A stretch of DNA of 64,000 bases from Pseudomonas sp. GCEP-101 (GTDB lineage Bacteria; Pseudomonadota; Gammaproteobacteria; Pseudomonadales; Pseudomonadaceae): positions 496,001-560,000 of the forward strand of contig NZ_CP104011.1 in assembly GCF_025133575.1 (NCBI RefSeq), read 5' to 3'. A program made the translations under genes and the position numbers. Within the stretch, counting starts at the first letter, position 1, and every line of letters begins with the position of its first letter. The notes under the pieces were generated by a model that saw only the letters and a list, made by a program, of their open reading frames with translations, was not told the origin of the DNA and did not search any database. Positions 59,119 to 64,000 of the stretch are shown piece by piece.

Positions 59119-60531
59119 ATGAAGAACATCACCATCAACCTGCTGCGCCTGTCGGGCCTTTCCGCGGCCCTGCTGCTGGCCCACCAGGCGACCGCCGCCG
59201 ACGCGCCGAGCTATACCGCTCAGCCGGCCGCCGGGCTGTGCCCGACCGCCGCCAACGATACGGCGTACAACACCAAGTACCTGGGCTTCTTCACCCACCT
59301 GGTGCCGGCCCAGGAAGACTGGCTTTTCCGCACCACCTACGACCTGCGCACCGACTTCGGCACCACGCCCGAAGGCTGGCGCGAGCTCAAGCAGCTGCGC
59401 GACGAACTCAAGCGCAAGGGCATCGACCTCGTCGTGGTCTACCAGCCCACCCGTGGCCTGGTGAACCGCGAGAAGCTCAACCCGCAGGAAAAGGCCAGCT
59501 TCAACTACGAGCTGGCGAAGAAGAACTACCAGGCGACCATCGCGCAGTTCCGCAAGGCCGGCATCTACACCCCGGACTTCTCGCCGCTGTTCGACGAGAA
59601 GGAAGAGCACCCCTACTACTTCAAGGGCGACCACCACTGGACCCCGTACGGCGCCATGCGCAGCGCGAAGATCGTGGCCGAGACGCTGAAGGAAATCCCC
59701 GCCTACAACGACATTCCCAAGAAGGAATTCGAGAGCAAGCGCGTGGGCCTGCTGTCCAAGCTGGGCACCTTCCACAAGGCTGCCGCGCAGCTGTGCGGCA
59801 GCAGCTACGCACCGCAGTACGTCGACCGCTTCGAGACCGAGCCGGTGGGCGATTCGGGCGGCGGCGACCTGTTCGGTGAAGGCGGCGATGCCCAGGTCGC
59901 GCTGGTGGGCACCTCCAACAGCGGCCCGGCGTACAACTTCGCCGGCTTCCTGGAGCAGTACGGCAAGGTCGACATCCTCAACAACGCCGTGTCCGGCGGC
60001 GGCTTCGACAGCTCCCTGCTGGCCTACATGACCAGCAAGGAATTCCACGACAAGCCGCCGAAGATCCTCATCTGGGAATTCGCCACCCACTACGACATGG
60101 CGCAGAAGAGCTTCTATCGCCAGGCCATGCCGCTGGTGGACAACGGCTGCGCCGACGGCAAGCCGGCCATCAGCCGCAAGGTCAAGCTGCACGCGGGCAG
60201 CAACGAGGTGCTGCTCAACAGCGGCGCCCTGCCGATCCGCTCGGGCAGCTACACCGCCGACGTCACCTATTCCGACCCCGGCATCCACGAGCTCAAGAAC
60301 ACCATCTGGTACATGAACGGCCGCCGCGAGCAGCTGAAGATCGAGCAGTCCAAGGCGGTGGATACCGGCGGACGCTACGTCTTCGAGCTGCGCAACGACG
60401 AGGACTGGTCGAACCAGCAGTTCCTCTCCCTGGAGATCGAGGCGCCGGAAGACATGCCGGCGGGCCTGGAAGTCGAGGCCAAGCTCTGTCAGACGCCCAA
60501 AGCCAAGTCGGCCGACGTGGCCGCCAACTAG
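59119..60531 (+). CDS. algX: Alginate O-acetyltransferase and scaffold protein
   Basis: A 470-residue periplasmic protein. The signal peptide ends near residue 27 (AHQATAADA). The SGNH-like acetyltransferase domain has Asp171 and His173 in GDHHWTPYG and Ser266 in GTSNSGPA, equivalent to the triad described for P. aeruginosa AlgX. A C-terminal carbohydrate-binding domain (from about residue 345) binds alginate. It adds acetyl groups received from AlgJ/AlgI. A CTGAGGACC site precedes the ATG. Confidence 0.95.
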   Translation: MKNITINLLRLSGLSAALLLAHQATAADAPSYTAQPAAGLCPTAANDTAYNTKYLGFFTHLVPAQEDWLFRTTYDLRTDFGTTPEGWRELKQLRDELKRKGIDLVVVYQPTRGLVNREKLNPQEKASFNYELAKKNYQATIAQFRKAGIYTPDFSPLFDEKEEHPYYFKGDHHWTPYGAMRSAKIVAETLKEIPAYNDIPKKEFESKRVGLLSKLGTFHKAAAQLCGSSYAPQYVDRFETEPVGDSGGGDLFGEGGDAQVALVGTSNSGPAYNFAGFLEQYGKVDILNNAVSGGGFDSSLLAYMTSKEFHDKPPKILIWEFATHYDMAQKSFYRQAMPLVDNGCADGKPAISRKVKLHAGSNEVLLNSGALPIRSGSYTADVTYSDPGIHELKNTIWYMNGRREQLKIEQSKAVDTGGRYVFELRNDEDWSNQQFLSLEIEAPEDMPAGLEVEAKLCQTPKAKSADVAAN

Positions 60532-60584
60532 GAGCCTGTTCAGGGTCTCGCCGAGCGCCGCGCAGGCAGACATCGAACAGGCTC
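60532..60584. repeat. Inverted repeat between algX and algL
   Basis: GAGCCTGTTC at 60532 and GAACAGGCTC at 60575 are perfect 10-bp inverted arms around a 33-bp centre that also has short GC palindromes. It fills most of the gap between the two genes and can form a hairpin in the operon mRNA. There is no T-run, so it is not a classic terminator. Confidence 0.7.
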
Positions 60585-60605
60585 AGACGTGAGGGAGTGA
60601 ATTCC

Positions 60606-61739
60606 ATGCCAAGCCTACGCAAGATCAAGACCCCCGTGGTCGCCCGCATCGGCCTGAGCGTCGCGGTGCTCGGCGCCCTGTTCGGTGGCGAGGCGACCAC
60701 CTACGCCGCCGATCTGGTGCCGCCGCCGGGCTATTTCTCCGCCGTTGGCGACAAGGGCAGCAAGAAGGATTCCGACCGTTGCCCCACCCCGCCGACGCCC
60801 TATACCGGCAGCCTGCAGTTCACCAGCAAGTACAAGGGCTCGGACTCGGCGCGTGCCACCCTGAACGCGGATGCGGAGAAAGAATTCCGCAGCCAGATCA
60901 AGGACATCACCGACATGGAGCGCGGCGCCACCAAGCTCATCACCCAGTACATGCGCAGCGGCAACAAGGGTGACCTGGACTGCGCGATGACCTGGCTGGA
61001 CAGCTGGGCGAAGGCCGGCGCGCTGGAGAGCAGCGACTACAACCACACCGGCAAGTCCATGCGCAAATGGGCGCTGGGCAGCCTGTCGTCGTCCTACATG
61101 CGCCTGAAGTTCTCCAGCAGCCGCCCGCTGGCCTCCTACACCGAGCAGTCGAAGGAGATCGAGAACTGGTTCAGCACCCTGGGCAGCCAGGTGGTGCGCG
61201 ACTGGAGCGATCTGCCGCTGAAGAAGATCAACAACCACTCCTACTGGGCCGCCTGGTCGGTGATGTCCACCGCCGTGGTGACCAACCGCCGCGACCTGTT
61301 CGACTGGTCGGTGCAGGAGTTCAAGGTCGCCGCCAACCAGGTGGACGCCGACGGCTACCTGCCCAACGAACTCAAGCGCCGCCAGCGCGCGCTGTCGTAC
61401 CACAACTACTCGCTGCCGCCGCTGACCATGATCGCCGCCTTCGCCCAGGTGAACGGCGTCGACCTGCGCCAGGAAAACAACGGCGCCCTGCAGCGCCTGG
61501 CCAACCGCGTGATGCAAGGCGTGGACGACCAGGAAGCGTTCGACGAGAAGACTGGCAACGACCAGGACATGGGCGACCTGAAGGAGAACAGCAAGTTCGC
61601 CTGGCTGGAACCCTACTGCGCGCTCTACAGCTGCGCGCCCAAGACCCAGGACTGGAAGAAGAAGATGGAGCCGTTCAACAGCTTCCGCCTGGGGGGTGAG
61701 GTGACCAAGGTTTTCAACCGTCAGGGGGCGGGGAGCTGA
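60606..61739 (+). CDS. algL: Alginate lyase
   Basis: A 377-residue periplasmic PL5 lyase that breaks alginate left in the periplasm. The signal peptide ends near AADLVPP (cleavage about residue 35). The family motif NNHSYW is at residues 209-214, with the catalytic His in it; the alpha/alpha-barrel pattern is clear. The ATG follows GTGAGGGAG; a GTG nine bases upstream is a less likely start. It is followed by a 354-bp gap before algI, the largest gap inside the operon. Confidence 0.95.
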   Translation: MPSLRKIKTPVVARIGLSVAVLGALFGGEATTYAADLVPPPGYFSAVGDKGSKKDSDRCPTPPTPYTGSLQFTSKYKGSDSARATLNADAEKEFRSQIKDITDMERGATKLITQYMRSGNKGDLDCAMTWLDSWAKAGALESSDYNHTGKSMRKWALGSLSSSYMRLKFSSSRPLASYTEQSKEIENWFSTLGSQVVRDWSDLPLKKINNHSYWAAWSVMSTAVVTNRRDLFDWSVQEFKVAANQVDADGYLPNELKRRQRALSYHNYSLPPLTMIAAFAQVNGVDLRQENNGALQRLANRVMQGVDDQEAFDEKTGNDQDMGDLKENSKFAWLEPYCALYSCAPKTQDWKKKMEPFNSFRLGGEVTKVFNRQGAGS

Positions 61740-62093
61740 AGCCACACGGCAAGAGCCCCTCTCCCTAACCCTGGCTACGCGCCCCGCTCCGAAGGGAGAG
61801 GGGACTGTCCGAGCGATTGGGCAGCACTGAGGCGGCCGGCTGGCACGAAACAGCCGCCGGCACGGATGCCCCCTCTCCCTTCAGGGAGAGGGCTGGGGAG
61901 AGGGAACCCCTAACGCCGGAGCCCCGGCAAGCAACACCCCCGACCCGCGCAATAAAGACGCGGGCGGGCGCAGCAGATTGAGCACCACATGGGGAGGAAT
62001 TGGCGGGTTGCCCCGGCCTTTCCTCAAGGCGTCGCGAAGACGCCGGAAGGTCCGGAGCCACTCAAGGTTTGAAGCTCCAGAGAGAGACGCGGA
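61740..62093. other. Repeat-bearing gap between algL and algI (354 bp)
   Basis: This holds a CTCTCCC repeat and about 190 bp of unassigned DNA before algI. No gene was seen. An internal promoter for algIJFA could lie here, but I could not identify one. Confidence 0.6.
61757..61904. repeat. CTCTCCC palindromic repeat, copy 4
   Basis: A 148-bp element. The right arm is intact (CCCTCTCCCTTCAGGGAGAG then GGCTGGGGAGAGGG), and the left arm is broken by about 18 extra bases (GGCTACGCGCCCCGCTCC). Confidence 0.8.
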
Positions 62094-63656
62094 ATGGTCT
62101 TTTCTTCCAACGTGTTCCTGTTCCTGTTCCTGCCGGTCTTCCTCGGCCTGTACTACCTGAGCGGGAACCGCTACCGGAACCTCCTGTTGCTGGTCGCCAG
62201 CTACATCTTCTACGCCTGGTGGCGGGTGGACTTCCTCCTGCTGTTCGCCGGCGTCACCGTATTCAACTACTGGATCGGCCTGCGCATCGGCGCCGCCGGC
62301 GTGCGCACCAAGGCCGCGCAGCGCTGGCTGATCCTCGGCGTGGTGGTCGACCTCTGCGTGCTGGGCTACTTCAAGTACGCCAACTTCGGCGTGGAGAGCC
62401 TCAACGAGATCATCACCTCGTTCGGCATGCAGCCCTTCGTGCTGACCCACATCCTGCTGCCGATCGGCATCAGCTTCTACACCTTCGAATCGATCAGCTA
62501 CATCATCGACGTGTACCGCGGCGACACCCCGGCCACGCACAACCTGATCGACTTCGCGGCGTTCGTGGCGATCTTCCCGCACCTGATCGCCGGCCCAGTG
62601 CTGCGCTTCAAGGACCTGGTCGACCAGTTCAACCACCGCACCCACACCGTCGACAAGTTCGCCGAAGGCTGCACCCGCTTCATGCAGGGCTTCGTCAAGA
62701 AGGTGTTCATCGCCGACACCCTGGCGGCGGTGGCCGACCACTGCTTCGCCCTGCAGAACCCCACCACCGGCGACGCCTGGCTGGGCGCGCTGGCCTACAC
62801 CGCGCAGCTGTACTTCGACTTCTCCGGCTACAGCGACATGGCCATCGGCCTGGGCCTGATGATGGGCTTCCGCTTCATGGAGAACTTCAACCAGCCCTAC
62901 ATCAGCCAGTCCATCACCGAGTTCTGGCGGCGCTGGCACATCAGCCTGTCCACCTGGCTGCGCGACTACCTGTACATCAGCCTGGGCGGCAACCGCGGCA
63001 CCACCTTCCAGACCTACCGCAACCTGATCCTCACCATGCTGCTGGGCGGCCTGTGGCACGGCGCCAACGTCACCTACATCATCTGGGGCGCCTGGCACGG
63101 CGTGTGGCTGGCCATCGAGCGCGCCCTGGGCGTGAACGCCGCGCCGCGGGTGCTCAACCCGCTGAAGTGGGCCTTCACCTTCCTGCTGGTGATCATCGGC
63201 TGGGTGATCTTCCGCGCCGAGAACCTGCACGTGGCGGGGCGCATGTACGAAGCCATGTTCAGCTTCGGCGACTGGAAACTCTCCGAGCTAAACCGCGCCA
63301 GCCTCACCGGCCTGCAGGTCGGCACCCTGGTCATCGCCTACCTCGTGCTCGCCTTCTTCGGCCTGCGCCAGTTCTACAACCAACCAATGCAGAGCAAGGC
63401 GCCCAAAGCCGCGGCGAAGGCCGAAGCGGTTGACGCCGACGGCCCGGCCAGCGCCCAGCCGCGCACCCCGGCCATGGCCCAGCAGGACCCGGCGGCCATC
63501 GCCTATTCGCCCAGCGGCGCCGCCGTCTACCAGCCGCACTGGATGACCCAGCTGCCGGTGCTGGCCACCCGCGTCGCCCTGCTCCTGCTGTTCGCCGCCT
63601 CGGTGCTCAAGCTCTCGGCGCAGAGCTACTCGCCGTTCCTCTACTTCCAGTTCTGA
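62094..63656 (+). CDS. algI: MBOAT acetyl transfer protein for alginate
   Basis: A 520-residue multi-pass inner-membrane acyltransferase of the MBOAT family. It moves acetyl groups across the membrane for AlgJ and AlgX. The catalytic His is in GLWHGANVTY, and the MBOAT block FWRRWHISLSTWLRDYLYIS is intact. The cytoplasmic Ala/Pro/Lys-rich loop (about residues 425-475) lies before the last TM helix. The ATG is preceded by GAGAGAGACG. It is 11 bp before algJ. Confidence 0.95.
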   Translation: MVFSSNVFLFLFLPVFLGLYYLSGNRYRNLLLLVASYIFYAWWRVDFLLLFAGVTVFNYWIGLRIGAAGVRTKAAQRWLILGVVVDLCVLGYFKYANFGVESLNEIITSFGMQPFVLTHILLPIGISFYTFESISYIIDVYRGDTPATHNLIDFAAFVAIFPHLIAGPVLRFKDLVDQFNHRTHTVDKFAEGCTRFMQGFVKKVFIADTLAAVADHCFALQNPTTGDAWLGALAYTAQLYFDFSGYSDMAIGLGLMMGFRFMENFNQPYISQSITEFWRRWHISLSTWLRDYLYISLGGNRGTTFQTYRNLILTMLLGGLWHGANVTYIIWGAWHGVWLAIERALGVNAAPRVLNPLKWAFTFLLVIIGWVIFRAENLHVAGRMYEAMFSFGDWKLSELNRASLTGLQVGTLVIAYLVLAFFGLRQFYNQPMQSKAPKAAAKAEAVDADGPASAQPRTPAMAQQDPAAIAYSPSGAAVYQPHWMTQLPVLATRVALLLLFAASVLKLSAQSYSPFLYFQF

Positions 63657-63667
63657 GCGAGGCCATC

Positions 63668-64000
63668 ATGACAGTAGAAACCAAGAGCATCGCCAAACCC
63701 CTCCAGTACGCCTACATCGCCGCGTTCGGCGGGATGTTGCTGGGCCTGGCCGGCTGGTCGCTGAAGTCGTTCCCCAGCTTCTCCGCCGCCGAAGGCACCA
63801 CCGTGCTCAACGGCAAGCTGGCCCACGCCTTCGAAGGCCACTACGACGACGAATTCCCCATCAAGCGCCTGGGCACCAACCTCTGGGCCGCGCTGGACTA
63901 CACCGTCTTCGACGAAGGCCGCCCGGGCGTGGTGATCGGCAAGGACGGCTGGCTGTTCACCGATGAAGAGTTCAAGCCCGCCCCCACCCAGCAGCAGCTC
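63668..64000 (+). CDS. algJ: Alginate O-acetyltransferase AlgJ (cut by window end)
   Basis: The first 111 residues of AlgJ. An N-terminal signal anchor (about residues 13-33) is followed by the start of the SGNH-type domain (NGKLAHAFEGHYDDEFPIKR then GKDGWLFTDEEF). With AlgI, AlgF and AlgX it acetylates mannuronate. The rest of the gene, and presumably algF and algA, lie beyond the window. Confidence 0.92.
   Translation, partial: MTVETKSIAKPLQYAYIAAFGGMLLGLAGWSLKSFPSFSAAEGTTVLNGKLAHAFEGHYDDEFPIKRLGTNLWAALDYTVFDEGRPGVVIGKDGWLFTDEEFKPAPTQQQL

Noticed and set aside
57321..59138. A 605-codon frame antisense to algG
   Set aside because: It is the complement of a well-conserved enzyme gene; the translation is repetitive with no recognisable domain.

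Overview
The window is a stretch of high-GC chromosome from a Pseudomonas, probably of the P. aeruginosa lineage but not P. aeruginosa itself. The evidence is a complete algD-alg8-alg44-algK-algE-algG-algX-algL-algI-(algJ) alginate operon, a dauBAR D-arginine catabolic cluster, a bacterial phosphatidylcholine synthase, and intergenic DNA full of Pseudomonas-type REP palindromes (GTAGGAGCGAGCTTGCTCGC and GTAGGAGCGGGCCATGCCCGC). No rRNA, tRNA, phage, insertion sequence, plasmid gene or CRISPR array was recognised.

Layout. 1-9.9 kb: a ThDP-dependent enzyme, an SLC13-type permease with RCK_C domains, a small HTH protein, a TVP38/DedA-like membrane protein, RlmF, an MFS exporter divergent from a LysR regulator, an isochorismatase-like hydrolase and an exported hypothetical protein. 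9.9-16 kb (minus strand): a Dps with a histone-H1-like Ala/Lys/Pro tail, an AAC(6')-I-like acetyltransferase, and SbcC/SbcD. 16.2-24.5 kb: an orphan membrane-anchored TAXI binding protein, the nucleoid protein YejK/NdpA, a DUF4344 metalloprotease, two GST-fold proteins, a GIY-YIG protein, an NTF2-like protein facing a GlxA-type regulator, and phosphatidylcholine synthase. 24.8-29 kb (minus): an aapJQMP-type general amino-acid ABC transporter. 29.5-37.2 kb: a carboxylesterase, an acyl-CoA synthetase, a cNMP-binding diguanylate cyclase, RhlB and a chemoreceptor. 37.7-42 kb: dauB-dauA-dauR and a facing basic-amino-acid binding protein. 42.3-49 kb: an ANR-box-preceded DGC zinc protein, a C69 dipeptidase, moaC-moaD-moaE, a PIN-PhoH ATPase and YaaA. 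50.2-64 kb: the alginate operon, cut off inside algJ by the window edge.

How the parts work together. The dau genes turn D-arginine into L-arginine (DauA oxidises, DauB reductively aminates, DauR represses); the nearby binding protein probably captures the substrate, and a 13-bp motif shared by the two promoters suggests common control. The alginate genes form one machine: AlgD makes GDP-mannuronate, Alg8/Alg44 polymerise it under c-di-GMP control, AlgG/AlgX/AlgL/AlgK form the periplasmic modification scaffold, AlgI/AlgJ supply acetyl groups, and AlgE exports the polymer. Upstream of algD lies an AT-rich regulatory region with an AlgR box and an AlgU-type promoter in the geometry known for P. 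aeruginosa.

The most notable irregularities are: a 118-bp palindromic repeat lying in frame inside the 5' end of algG, which may supply that gene's working start; a REP pair between algD and alg8; a His48-to-Leu change in DauA at a position I recall as an active-site residue; the putative DauR operator pair; and a 183-bp multi-hairpin element downstream of dauR. I did not find a clearly new multi-gene system. Most genes are core Pseudomonas genes, and the interest lies in the repeats and regulatory DNA.
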